From assembly GCA_947373615.1 (NCBI GenBank), contig CANBYN010000012.1, forward strand, positions 1 to 16,154: 16,154 nucleotides of DNA, in the 5' to 3' direction. The notes under the pieces are model-generated. The model was not told the DNA's origin, ran no database searches, and saw nothing but the letters and a program-made list of their open reading frames with translations. Origin of the DNA: Burkholderiaceae bacterium (lineage in GTDB: Bacteria > Pseudomonadota > Gammaproteobacteria > Burkholderiales > Burkholderiaceae). Positions 1 to 6,994 of this stretch are shown one piece after another. A program made the translations under genes and the position numbers. The number at the start of each line of letters is the position of its first letter. Position 1 is the stretch's first letter.

Positions 1-579
1 TACATCATTCAAAGGAATAGTCTCATCCAACTCACCATGAATCAAAATAGTATCCATAGGCACGTTAGCAAGCGTCCATTTACCTGCAGCGCTTCCCACC
101 ATGACCAAGCGCTCAGCAGGTCGTCCTAACTCAGCCAGCCTTTGCACCAAATGGCTACCCACAAAACTACCAAATGAGAAGCCTGAGACAACTAATGGCA
201 AAGTATTGGCCCCTGCAACCCAAGAATGGTTGGCGGTAACTTCAAACTGACCCCAACTTGAAGGCGTCCGCATCCAATCTGCAATGTGAAGCAAGTCATC
301 TAACTCGCCCATACCATCATTATGAACGCCAACTGTACCACCTACCCCGCGAAAGTTAGGACGTATACTTACATAACCTAATTGGTTAAAAGCGCGAGCC
401 ATTGTCTGGGCTACTTTGTTATCCATCGTTCCACCCATCAGCGGATGCGGATGAGCAACTAAGGCTAAACCACGCACTCTAAATGTAGGATCGGTTTTTA
501 ATTCATCAGGAAGATCGATTGACATCTCGATTAAACCAACGATACCTTCAATATGAATTACTTTTGTACGGCTATTCAT
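1..579 (-). CDS. Alpha/beta hydrolase, COG2945-like (C-terminal part lost at window edge)
   Basis: The reading frame opens at ATG 579-577 and stays open for 193 codons to base 1, so the C-terminal end lies outside the window. Near residues 43-54 is the stretch HPHPLMGGTMDN, the hallmark of the COG2945 group of small cytoplasmic alpha/beta hydrolases. It is followed by RPNFRGVGGT, which resembles their oxyanion-loop region. The nucleophile elbow GFSFGS supplies the expected catalytic serine, and the acidic residue of the triad is probably in the HGELDE stretch near the edge. The catalytic histidine would lie beyond base 1. There is no signal peptide. The natural substrate of this family is unknown, though esterase or dienelactone-hydrolase-like chemistry is usual. 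The gene is last in a minus-strand run after the ferredoxin, 39 bases away, with no obvious ribosome binding site. Confidence 0.85.
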   Translation of the reverse strand, partial: MNSRTKVIHIEGIVGLIEMSIDLPDELKTDPTFRVRGLALVAHPHPLMGGTMDNKVAQTMARAFNQLGYVSIRPNFRGVGGTVGVHNDGMGELDDLLHIADWMRTPSSWGQFEVTANHSWVAGANTLPLVVSGFSFGSFVGSHLVQRLAELGRPAERLVMVGSAAGKWTLANVPMDTILIHGELDETIPLNDV

Positions 580-618
580 GGAAAACTTTCAACAATAACG
601 AATGACTAAATCTGATAA

Positions 619-927
619 TTAGGCTAACTGTAGGCGCGCTACAGGGCGCCCTTGAATTAAATGAGATTGGATAATTTCTTCTACATCCTCGTTATCTACA
701 AAGGTATACCAAATACCCTCTGGATAAACCACCATTACTGGCCCGTTCTCACAGTGATCTAAGCAGCCCGCTTTATTTACTCGAATCTTTCCTGGCCCGG
801 CAAGGCCAAGTTCTTTAACTCGATTTTTTGCATACTCAAATAATGCAAATGCATTATGACGCTCACAACAGTCTTCGCCATTACTGCGTTGATTTAAACA
901 AAAAAATAGGTGGTGTGAAAAACTCAT
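619..927 (-). CDS. Thioredoxin-like [2Fe-2S] ferredoxin (COG3411)
   Basis: This is a 102-residue cytoplasmic protein. It has the cysteine pattern of thioredoxin-fold [2Fe-2S] proteins: Cys10, Cys20 or Cys21, then Cys55 and Cys59 in KAGCLDHCENGP. The start FFCLNQR is the usual opening of the family, whose members resemble the NuoE subunit and the Shethna-type ferredoxins. It would carry one [2Fe-2S] cluster for single-electron transfer, but its redox partner is unknown. Cys20-Cys21 adjacent is mildly unusual and leaves open which one binds iron. The gene is 16 bases downstream of the vanZ-like gene and 39 upstream of the hydrolase, so the three probably share a transcript. Neither neighbour is an obvious electron-transfer partner. 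Confidence 0.9.
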   Translation of the reverse strand: MSFSHHLFFCLNQRSNGEDCCERHNAFALFEYAKNRVKELGLAGPGKIRVNKAGCLDHCENGPVMVVYPEGIWYTFVDNEDVEEIIQSHLIQGRPVARLQLA

Positions 928-943
928 AGAAAAATTATATTCA

Positions 944-2038
944 TCAATACTTTGTTTTAAATTGAATAGCGCTGCGGATTAGCCAAATCGTTGCTATAGG
1001 TAACCATACTACTGAAACCCACTGCATTAAATCATTAAAGTGCAATAAACGTCCTTGATGCCAATGCCGCAGGGTCATTATGAAATAAGGATTATTGGGT
1101 AATAAGTTAATCGCAATGGTAGCGCTAATTAAACAAATCAATGCCAACCAAAATTTCATCCGCAAATTCATTTTTAAAGCCCATCTTAATACGATGCTGG
1201 CTAACAGCATTCCCCATACGGCACCGTCGGTAAGCCATATCAAACTAAATTCCCCGCCAAACTGAAGGGCCGTAAATAAGGTCTTGATCGTCAGAGTTAT
1301 GCAAAGCAAGCCATTGATGATGCGCCACTGCGGTGCTTTAGGCCTCAATCCCAAAGAAAGCAGTAAAGCTTCGCCCACCCAACATAAGGCAGTAATGCCT
1401 GTTTCTTGGGCTACTTGATTAATCACAGTTGTGCCCCAATCAATTTCTCCAAAAATGGCGTGTCCCCATACACCGGTCCCAAGCCATGAACTTTGTGGAT
1501 AAATTTGCGACCAGGGAAACAATAAGAACAGGGCACACGCCCCACCATTCAATCCAAACCATTGGTCAAAGCGACGACGAATCGCACTGCCCGATAGCCA
1601 TTGAGGCCCTAATGGGATTGCCAACAAGCCCCCTAGCATCCCTCCAAAAATATTTGCCCACCAATCCATTGGACTAGGGATGCGGGTCGGCAACCACGAT
1701 TGCAGGGTTTCAACACTACAGGCCAGCACGGCGCTTAAGGCAATAGCCATTCCCAATGCCACGAAATTGCGCCAACGAGGATATGCGGCAAAAACTAGCA
1801 AGAAGCCAAACGGAATATAAGCGAGGATATTGACTGAAATATCAAAAAGAGTAATAAAGCGTGGTAGAGGGGCATCAATCCAGGCCCAAGCTGTAATGCC
1901 ATTCTGGAAGTCAAAATCGAATGGATTTAGACTTACATACACAATCAACAGCGCATAGCTCAAACTCATTGCCCTAGCCAAAGGCATAGCCTGAAGCGGC
2001 CATACAAATTTACGGGGGCGCTGATCTTTTTGATGCAT
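944..2038 (-). CDS. VanZ-like family membrane protein
   Basis: This is a 364-residue integral inner-membrane protein. The N-terminal part (about residues 25-145) has the VanZ-like signature: DISVNILAYIPFG at 66-78, then Glu110, Gln113, LPTRIPS at 116-122, Asp125 and Asn129 followed by GG. After it comes a second membrane region with hydrophobic segments near residues 165-176, 219-231, 240-256, 265-285, 296-312 and 338-355. VanZ itself is about 160 residues and gives low-level teicoplanin resistance in enterococci. Proteins of this longer type in proteobacteria have no assigned function, so resistance should not be inferred. A promoter match ends so close to the ATG that the mRNA would be almost leaderless. 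Met18 and Met24 are alternative starts, but neither has a well-placed ribosome binding site. Confidence 0.85.
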   Translation of the reverse strand: MHQKDQRPRKFVWPLQAMPLARAMSLSYALLIVYVSLNPFDFDFQNGITAWAWIDAPLPRFITLFDISVNILAYIPFGFLLVFAAYPRWRNFVALGMAIALSAVLACSVETLQSWLPTRIPSPMDWWANIFGGMLGGLLAIPLGPQWLSGSAIRRRFDQWFGLNGGACALFLLFPWSQIYPQSSWLGTGVWGHAIFGEIDWGTTVINQVAQETGITALCWVGEALLLSLGLRPKAPQWRIINGLLCITLTIKTLFTALQFGGEFSLIWLTDGAVWGMLLASIVLRWALKMNLRMKFWLALICLISATIAINLLPNNPYFIMTLRHWHQGRLLHFNDLMQWVSVVWLPIATIWLIRSAIQFKTKY

Positions 2039-2069
2039 TCTACAATTCTAGGTCAGACCTTTCTACAAT
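2038..2069. repeat. Palindrome flanked by 9-bp direct repeats in the vanZ-birA gap
   Basis: AGGTC-A-GACCT at 2050-2060 is a perfect 5+1+5 inverted repeat. It overlaps the last base of the predicted -10 hexamer and the spacer of the vanZ promoter. TTCTACAAT occurs on each side, at 2038-2046 and 2061-2069. The position would suit an operator for a regulator of the divergent genes, but the palindrome is short and could be chance. Confidence 0.35.
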
Positions 2070-2074
2070 GGCAA
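2045..2074 (-). promoter_or_regulatory. Predicted sigma-70 promoter of the vanZ-like / ferredoxin / hydrolase run
   Basis: On the minus strand TTGCCA (2074-2069) matches the -35 consensus at five of six bases. TAGAAT (2050-2045) matches the -10 consensus at five of six, with an 18-base spacer. Transcription would begin about 2037-2039, right at the ATG at 2038, implying a leaderless or nearly leaderless message or a later start codon. This is a consensus match only. Confidence 0.45.
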
Positions 2075-2075
2075 A

Positions 2076-2870
2076 ATGACTGTTAATTGCATCCTAGAGC
2101 GTGTTACCGAAACAAAATCAACAAACGATGATCTTTTAGAACGTTGGCGATCTGGACAGCTTACTAATCCGGTAGCCCGAATTGCCCGCAAGCAAACTGC
2201 AGGCAAAGGCAGAGCCGGTCGCACCTGGTTAGCCACTCCAGAGAGCTCAATTTGCTTTTCCCTGGCATTCCCATTTGAAAGAACTCCGGCGGAACTGAGC
2301 GGTCTTAGTCTACTGGTTGGGCTCGCAGTAATTTCAGGAATTGCCCAAGCAATTGAACTGAGTGAAGATAGTCTTTACAAAACAGGTCTTCGTCTTAAGT
2401 GGCCTAACGACTTATTATTAAATAATGCAAAACTAGGCGGCATTCTAATTGAAGGTGGGCAAGCCAAATCCACTGAACCTTCTTGGATGGTTATTGGTGT
2501 TGGGCTCAATTTGCGCAACTGCGATTCTATTGTTTCAAGATTAGCGAACGGTCAAAAAGTTGGGTCCATTGATCAAATCATTTCAGAATCCAAAAACCTT
2601 CCTGACGCCGAGTATCTCTGGTTAAAGCTCATTACCTCTTTTGAACATTACCTCAAACAATTTGATGAATATGGATTTGAGTTCTACCAAGAAGATTGGA
2701 AAAAGTGGGACGCCTACCAGAATCAATCTGTGTGCATCTCTACTGCAACTGGGGATCCACTTTATGGAATTGCTAAAGGTGTCGATAAAACTGGTGCACT
2801 GATATTGCAGCAGGGGCATAAAACGATTCTAATTCATGCTGGTGATGTTTCATTACGAGCCCAATCATGA
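2076..2870 (+). CDS. birA: Biotin--[acetyl-CoA-carboxylase] ligase, no DNA-binding domain
   Basis: This 264-residue enzyme attaches biotin to the carrier protein of acetyl-CoA carboxylase by way of biotinyl-AMP. The biotin/ATP-binding loop GKGRAGRTW is at residues 43-51. KWPND at 108-112 and KLGGILIE at 119-126 contain the conserved lysine and glycine residues of the active site. The C-terminal BPL_C domain covers roughly residues 215-262. The protein starts directly with the catalytic domain, so it lacks the winged-helix repressor domain of E. coli BirA and should not regulate biotin genes. No good ribosome binding site precedes the ATG. A three-codon reading frame (ATG 2068, stop 2077-2079) overlaps the start and may assist initiation. 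The stop overlaps the coaX start by four bases. Confidence 0.93.
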   Translation: MTVNCILERVTETKSTNDDLLERWRSGQLTNPVARIARKQTAGKGRAGRTWLATPESSICFSLAFPFERTPAELSGLSLLVGLAVISGIAQAIELSEDSLYKTGLRLKWPNDLLLNNAKLGGILIEGGQAKSTEPSWMVIGVGLNLRNCDSIVSRLANGQKVGSIDQIISESKNLPDAEYLWLKLITSFEHYLKQFDEYGFEFYQEDWKKWDAYQNQSVCISTATGDPLYGIAKGVDKTGALILQQGHKTILIHAGDVSLRAQS

Positions 2871-3676
2871 GCCTATATTTACTCTTTGATGTTGGCAATA
2901 CCCGTCTTAAATGGGCGGCAGTGGAGTCCACCCAACTACCGTCAGATCGCCAAAAAAACATGTGGGTTTATTCAGGCTCCATCAGCAGCAAATCCCTGAA
3001 GTCAATAGATCATAGACTTGAGCTTGCAGATTACATTGCCAAGACATTGCCTAAACCAGACGCTATTGCATTTAGCTGTGTGGCAGGCAAGGATGCCATA
3101 GATAATCTCAAATCACTTTTTCCGCAATGGAGTGAAATTCCCTGGAAACAATTAAGCGGAGACAGTCCCTACGAAGGCTTGCGCACTCTTTATCAAGATC
3201 CTAGCAAGCTTGGTGCCGATCGTTGGGCAGCCATTATTGGCGCATATGTCTTATCAAAAAATAACACTTTGATAGTGAATGCCGGCACTGCTACTACCAT
3301 TGATTTACTTGGCTCTAATGGGGTGCACTATGGTGGCTGGATTTTGCCTGGCCTTTGTCTAATGCATGCCAGTTTAGAAAGCAATACCGCTCAGTTGCCT
3401 TTGGCTGTTCGAAGCCAAAATGATGGTTTTGGCATCTGCACGAACGACGCCATCATTGGAGGTTGCGATGCTGCGCAAATTGGTGCAATCCAGTTTGCTA
3501 CGCAGAAAGCAAAGACGATAAATCATCCCGTTGAAAGAGTCTGGCTAGATGGCGGTAACGCCAAGATTCTACACATGGAGATGGACAAATCTTCAGCATT
3601 GAATGCGCCAATGATAGAAGTGGCTGAAGGTCTAGTACTTCGAGGAATTTGGGCGTGGTTGCTACAAAATCTTTAA
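2867..3676 (+). CDS. coaX: Type III pantothenate kinase (Baf homologue)
   Basis: This 269-residue cytoplasmic enzyme phosphorylates pantothenate, the first step of coenzyme A synthesis. It is an ASKHA-fold kinase. DVGNTRLKW at residues 8-16 is the phosphate-binding loop with Asp8. GADRW at 116-120 includes the conserved Asp118. NAGTATTID at 138-146 is the second nucleotide-binding segment. Type III kinases need a monovalent cation and are not inhibited by acetyl-CoA. The Bordetella homologue is Baf, named for an accessory effect on toxin gene expression and likewise next to birA. The start overlaps the birA stop as ATGA, so translation is probably coupled. Both genes serve acyl-CoA and fatty-acid metabolism. 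The stop shares TTAA with that of the converging rfaE2. Confidence 0.94.
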   Translation: MSLYLLFDVGNTRLKWAAVESTQLPSDRQKNMWVYSGSISSKSLKSIDHRLELADYIAKTLPKPDAIAFSCVAGKDAIDNLKSLFPQWSEIPWKQLSGDSPYEGLRTLYQDPSKLGADRWAAIIGAYVLSKNNTLIVNAGTATTIDLLGSNGVHYGGWILPGLCLMHASLESNTAQLPLAVRSQNDGFGICTNDAIIGGCDAAQIGAIQFATQKAKTINHPVERVWLDGGNAKILHMEMDKSSALNAPMIEVAEGLVLRGIWAWLLQNL

Positions 3677-4161
3677 GCCCGAATTTTTCCCAGCAAGCTA
3701 GTGGTGGAGCGTTCATAAATAAATGGAATAGCAACTGCTTTCCCACCCCATGTTTTGACTAAATTTGTTTCAGCCAGGGTATCGATTTCATAATCGCCGC
3801 CCTTGACATAAATATCGGGATGAACCTTATCAATTAGATTTACCGGGGTTTGCTCTGTAAACAAAATTGTCATATCTACACTTTCAAGTGCCGCCAATAA
3901 AGCTTGTCGGTCAGCTTCAGAATTAATAGGTCTGTCATCCCCTTTGCCCAACATTTTGACTGAGGCATCTGAGTTAACGCCAACTACCAAACTAGCTCCT
4001 AATGCCCTAGCCTGGGCTAAATAACTAGCGTGGCCACGATGCAGAATGTCAAACACCCCATTAGTAAAAACCAATGGCCTAGGAAGCTTCGCAATTCGAG
4101 CAGAAAGCTGATCTAATGGGCAAATTTTTGATTCAAAAGAAGGGGATGGCAAAGAGCTCAT
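3673..4161 (-). CDS. rfaE2: D-glycero-beta-D-manno-heptose 1-phosphate adenylyltransferase
   Basis: This 162-residue cytidylyltransferase-fold enzyme transfers AMP to heptose 1-phosphate to make ADP-heptose for the inner core of lipopolysaccharide. VFTNGVFDILHRGH at 31-44 contains the HxGH nucleotide-binding motif (His41, His44). GVNSDASVK at 61-69 follows, and ERSTTSLL at 150-157 is the C-terminal ATP-contact motif. In E. coli this activity is the C-terminal half of the bifunctional HldE. Here it stands alone at the size of the separate betaproteobacterial form, so the kinase (rfaE1/hldA) must be encoded elsewhere. The gene diverges from the peroxidase operon and converges on coaX. The symbol hldC is also used. 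Confidence 0.93.
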   Translation of the reverse strand: MSSLPSPSFESKICPLDQLSARIAKLPRPLVFTNGVFDILHRGHASYLAQARALGASLVVGVNSDASVKMLGKGDDRPINSEADRQALLAALESVDMTILFTEQTPVNLIDKVHPDIYVKGGDYEIDTLAETNLVKTWGGKAVAIPFIYERSTTSLLGKIRA

Positions 4162-4253
4162 GACTCAATATTAATGGCATTGCTTGCCGCCCTGTGATAT
4201 TGCCCAGAATGTCTTAGACTTAGACACTCCGAACACCATAAAGAAGGTGCGTT
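4162..4253. promoter_or_regulatory. Divergent control region between rfaE2 and the peroxidase / lipid operon
   Basis: These 92 bases must hold promoters for both directions, but I see no strong consensus match. For the plus strand, TAGACT (4215-4220) is a four-of-six -10 candidate without a good -35. A tandem repeat CTTAGACTTAGAC lies at 4213-4225, and GTCT-T-AGAC at 4211-4219 is a small inverted repeat; these could be binding sites. AGAAGG at 4242-4247 is a clear ribosome binding site six bases before the peroxidase ATG. Confidence 0.4.
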
Positions 4254-4823
4254 ATGTCCCGCTCAGTGACTACTTGGCTTTTTACCCTCATCTCGCTATT
4301 ACTAGGCGCTCAAACAGCTATTGCTGCCACAAGTTGTAGCCCCCTGCTTTCGCATACCTTCCCTCGATTGCAAGATGAATCGCCGCAGAACCTCTGTCAA
4401 TATCAAGGAAAGGTCATCCTTGTAGTCAATACTGCGAGCTTTTGTGGATTTACAAGCCAATATGAAGGCCTTGAGACAATTTATGCCAAATACAAAGACC
4501 AGGGCTTTGTAGTACTTGGCTTCCCATCGAACGACTTTGGGCAGCAAGAGCCAGGAAGTAATAAAGAAATTGCAGACTTTTGCAAAAATACCTATGACGT
4601 GAAATTTCCGATGTTTGCCAAAAGCTCAGTTTCAGGAAGCAATCCTAATCCCCTCTTCAAGATGTTGATTACCAAAACAGGCACAACGCCCAAATGGAAT
4701 TTCTATAAATACTTAATTGATCGCAATGGTAATGTTATCGACTCCTATGGCAGCGTGACTAAACCGACAAGCGCCAGCATTACCGGCAATATTGAAAAAC
4801 TCTTAGGTGAAAAAGCTCAGTGA
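4254..4823 (+). CDS. Exported glutathione peroxidase family protein (thiol peroxidase)
   Basis: This 189-residue protein has an N-terminal signal peptide: Arg3, a hydrophobic stretch at about 8-19, and a likely cut after AIA at 22-24. It should therefore act in the periplasm. The peroxidase core has the catalytic Cys64 in NTASFCG, Gln98 in FPSNDFGQQEPG (90-101) and Trp148-Asn149 in KWNF, which is the complete Cys/Gln/Trp/Asn set. Cys110 sits where thioredoxin-dependent members carry their resolving cysteine, so thioredoxin-like reductants rather than glutathione are likely. These enzymes reduce hydrogen peroxide and lipid hydroperoxides. Cys28 and Cys48 in the mature N-terminus could form an extra disulfide. 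The gene heads the five-gene operon and its stop overlaps the GTG start of the next gene, linking peroxide removal to membrane lipid modification. Confidence 0.9.
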   Translation: MSRSVTTWLFTLISLLLGAQTAIAATSCSPLLSHTFPRLQDESPQNLCQYQGKVILVVNTASFCGFTSQYEGLETIYAKYKDQGFVVLGFPSNDFGQQEPGSNKEIADFCKNTYDVKFPMFAKSSVSGSNPNPLFKMLITKTGTTPKWNFYKYLIDRNGNVIDSYGSVTKPTSASITGNIEKLLGEKAQ

Positions 4824-6205
4824 GTAAGAAACGTATCGCCATTGTTGGAGCCGGCATCTCTGGTCTCGGTTGCGCTTACGCTCTTCGACAGCATCCTGAG
4901 TTTGATATCACCATATATGAGGGCGGGGATCATATTGGAGGTCACAGCAATACCGTTGACTTTAATCGCACAATTGGCGGCGTATCCATTACGCACGGAA
5001 TTGATACAGGATTTTTAGTATTTAATCGTAAGACCTATCCCCGCTTGGTACGACTCTTTGAAGAAATTCAAGCGCCAGTATCTCCTTCCGAAATGTCTTT
5101 CTCTGTCTCGATTGACGCTTCTGAGAAAACCAAATCCTCAACCAAAATTGAATGGGCTGGTAATGACATCAATTCTTTTTTTGGGCAACGATCGAATCTT
5201 CTATCGCCGTCATTTTGGAGAATGGCCTATGACATCCTGCGCTTTAACCGACTCGCTACTAAACTAGCAATTGCGCAAATCAACTCAGGGCATCACTATA
5301 AAGAACCTGATGAATCGATTGCTCACTTTCTGGATCGCAATCATTTTAGTCAAAGCTTTAGAGAAAATTATTTCCTCCCAATGATTGGTGCTATTTGGTC
5401 TTGTGCAGTGGAGCAAATGCTGGAATTTCCTATTCAGACCATGGTGCGTTTTTGTCATAATCATGGCTTATTACAAATTCAAAATCGTCCTCAATGGCTC
5501 ACTATCAATGGCGGCTCAAGAGAATACGTTAAACGGATAGTAGCCGCATTAGAAAGCCATGGAGTTAGTATCAGGCGCGAAGCCGTTATGCGCGTCAATA
5601 CAAACTCAGATACCAAAGGCCAAGTGGAGCTCGTGAGTCAAGCTGGTTCAGAATGGTTTGATGAGGTCGTGATGGCTTGTCATAGCGACCAAACCCTAGA
5701 CATAGTACATGGCATCAATCAAGAAACTAGAAGCATTCTGGCATCGATTCCATACCAAAAAAATCGTGCCATTTTACATACAGATGCTCGCTTTTTACCA
5801 GAAGAAAAGCGTTGCTGGGCTGCCTGGAATTACACCGCTAAATCAGGTGCCAAGCCTTCTTCAAAACAGCACGTTAGTGTGAACTACTTAATTAATCGCT
5901 TGCAACCTTTACCAAAGCAATTACAAAATATTCAGATCATTGTCAGTCTTAACCCATCAACTGAGCCAGATCAAAAACTAATACATCAAGAAATCCACTA
6001 TTCGCATCCAGTCTTTGATCAGACTGCAATTCAAGCGCAAAAAGAGTTGCCTTTGATTCAAGGCACATCATCCATTTGGTATTGCGGTGCCTGGACAGGA
6101 TTTGGCTTTCACGAAGATGGTTTGCGGTCGGGAGAACTGGTAGCAGAAGCTTTAATTGAGAGCATCCACTCTCCAGTTAAATTCAATCCAAAACAAGATG
6201 CGTAA
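4820..6205 (+). CDS. FAD-dependent amine-oxidase-like oxidoreductase (COG2907)
   Basis: This is a 461-residue flavoprotein. Its N-terminal Rossmann motif is IAIVGAGISGLG (GxGxxG at residues 10-15) with an acidic residue near 34 and GGHSN for the FAD ribose and pyrophosphate. A C-terminal FAD-closing segment GAWTGFGFHEDGL begins at 423. The overall form matches the COG2907 'predicted NAD/FAD-binding protein' group, related to phytoene desaturases and amine oxidases. The substrate is unproven. Its constant association with DUF1365 and CFA-like genes suggests an oxidised or desaturated membrane acyl chain. The start is GTG at 4820-4822, inside the peroxidase stop (GTGA overlap). AGGTGA at 4805-4810 is a well-placed ribosome binding site, which supports this start over any later ATG. 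No signal peptide or transmembrane segment is evident. Confidence 0.88.
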   Translation: MSKKRIAIVGAGISGLGCAYALRQHPEFDITIYEGGDHIGGHSNTVDFNRTIGGVSITHGIDTGFLVFNRKTYPRLVRLFEEIQAPVSPSEMSFSVSIDASEKTKSSTKIEWAGNDINSFFGQRSNLLSPSFWRMAYDILRFNRLATKLAIAQINSGHHYKEPDESIAHFLDRNHFSQSFRENYFLPMIGAIWSCAVEQMLEFPIQTMVRFCHNHGLLQIQNRPQWLTINGGSREYVKRIVAALESHGVSIRREAVMRVNTNSDTKGQVELVSQAGSEWFDEVVMACHSDQTLDIVHGINQETRSILASIPYQKNRAILHTDARFLPEEKRCWAAWNYTAKSGAKPSSKQHVSVNYLINRLQPLPKQLQNIQIIVSLNPSTEPDQKLIHQEIHYSHPVFDQTAIQAQKELPLIQGTSSIWYCGAWTGFGFHEDGLRSGELVAEALIESIHSPVKFNPKQDA

Positions 6206-6208
6206 TAA

Positions 6209-6994
6209 ATGAATCGGCCGAAGATCAATTTTGGAGTGGTAAAACATCAGCGCCTGAGACCAGCAAAGAATGCGTTTGGTTACGGCGTGTTTACTGTAAC
6301 CATACCCATGCGGACTAGAAAGCAAAATCCAGCCCTACTTAGTGAGCATGGTCTGAAAGATAACCAACTTGGTTTATTTTCATTTTTAGATAAAGACCAT
6401 GGCTTAGGTAAAGGCAATAGCCTGTCATGGATAGAAAATATTTTGGCAGAAAATAACATTCATAACGTAGATGGGGAGATTTGGCTGCAAACATTTCCAA
6501 GAATCTTAGGCTATGTATTTAATCCTGTGAGTTTTTGGATGTGTGCTCGCGCTAATGGCGATGTTCAAGCTGTATTGGCCGAAGTGAATAATACTTTTGG
6601 AGAACGGCATTGTTATTTACTTCACAAAGACTCTGGTGAAGTTTTGCGCTCTGGCGAAACTCTATCTAGCAAAAAAGTCTTTCATGTATCTCCTTTTTGC
6701 GATGTAAGTGGCGATTACCACTTCCGCTTCTTATTTCCACAAGACAGTAAATCCGGTAAGAACAGTGTGAGTCGCATCGAATTACATGAGAATGCTCAGT
6801 CATTGATCAATACCAGCATTAGTGGTGTGAGTCGATCCCTCACTCAAACCTCTTTGTACTTGGCATTTTTCCGCTATCCACTTATGAGTCTTGGGGTAAT
6901 TTTTAGAATTCATTGGCAAGCATTAAAATTATGGGTGAAGGGTGTACCCTTTCATTCAAAGCCCAAACCACCAGAATTTGAAGTAAGCAGATGA
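6209..6994 (+). CDS. DUF1365 family protein
   Basis: This 261-residue protein of unknown biochemical function is clearly in the DUF1365 family. Family blocks seen in order are HQRLRPAKNAFGYGVF (13-28), GYVFNPVSFW (101-110), EVNNTFGERH (125-134), KKVFHVSPF (155-163) and HWQALKLWVKGVPF (235-248). The many conserved His, Asn and Arg residues suggest an enzyme rather than a structural protein, and the hydrophobic stretch at about 215-232 suggests contact with the membrane. DUF1365 genes are nearly always next to a COG2907 flavoprotein and a CFA-like methyltransferase, as here. The gene starts three bases after the flavoprotein stop, with no clear ribosome binding site, so it probably depends on translation of its neighbour. 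It overlaps the next gene as ATGA. Confidence 0.92.
   Translation: MNRPKINFGVVKHQRLRPAKNAFGYGVFTVTIPMRTRKQNPALLSEHGLKDNQLGLFSFLDKDHGLGKGNSLSWIENILAENNIHNVDGEIWLQTFPRILGYVFNPVSFWMCARANGDVQAVLAEVNNTFGERHCYLLHKDSGEVLRSGETLSSKKVFHVSPFCDVSGDYHFRFLFPQDSKSGKNSVSRIELHENAQSLINTSISGVSRSLTQTSLYLAFFRYPLMSLGVIFRIHWQALKLWVKGVPFHSKPKPPEFEVSR

Noticed and set aside
1429..1677. 82-codon plus-strand open frame inside the vanZ-like gene
   Set aside because: It is antisense to clear VanZ-like sequence, with no ribosome binding site or family match.
944..2038. Glycopeptide resistance gene because of the VanZ match
   Set aside because: Only the fold signature is shared; a Gram-negative bacterium is shielded by its outer membrane and no other van genes are present.
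4195..4226. Possible ECF-type (RpoE/ChrR-like) promoter, TGATAT followed by TTAGAC
   Set aside because: It matches the TGATCC-type -35 only in the first four bases and the -10 spacing is uncertain; too weak to call, though the operon's likely role makes it tempting.
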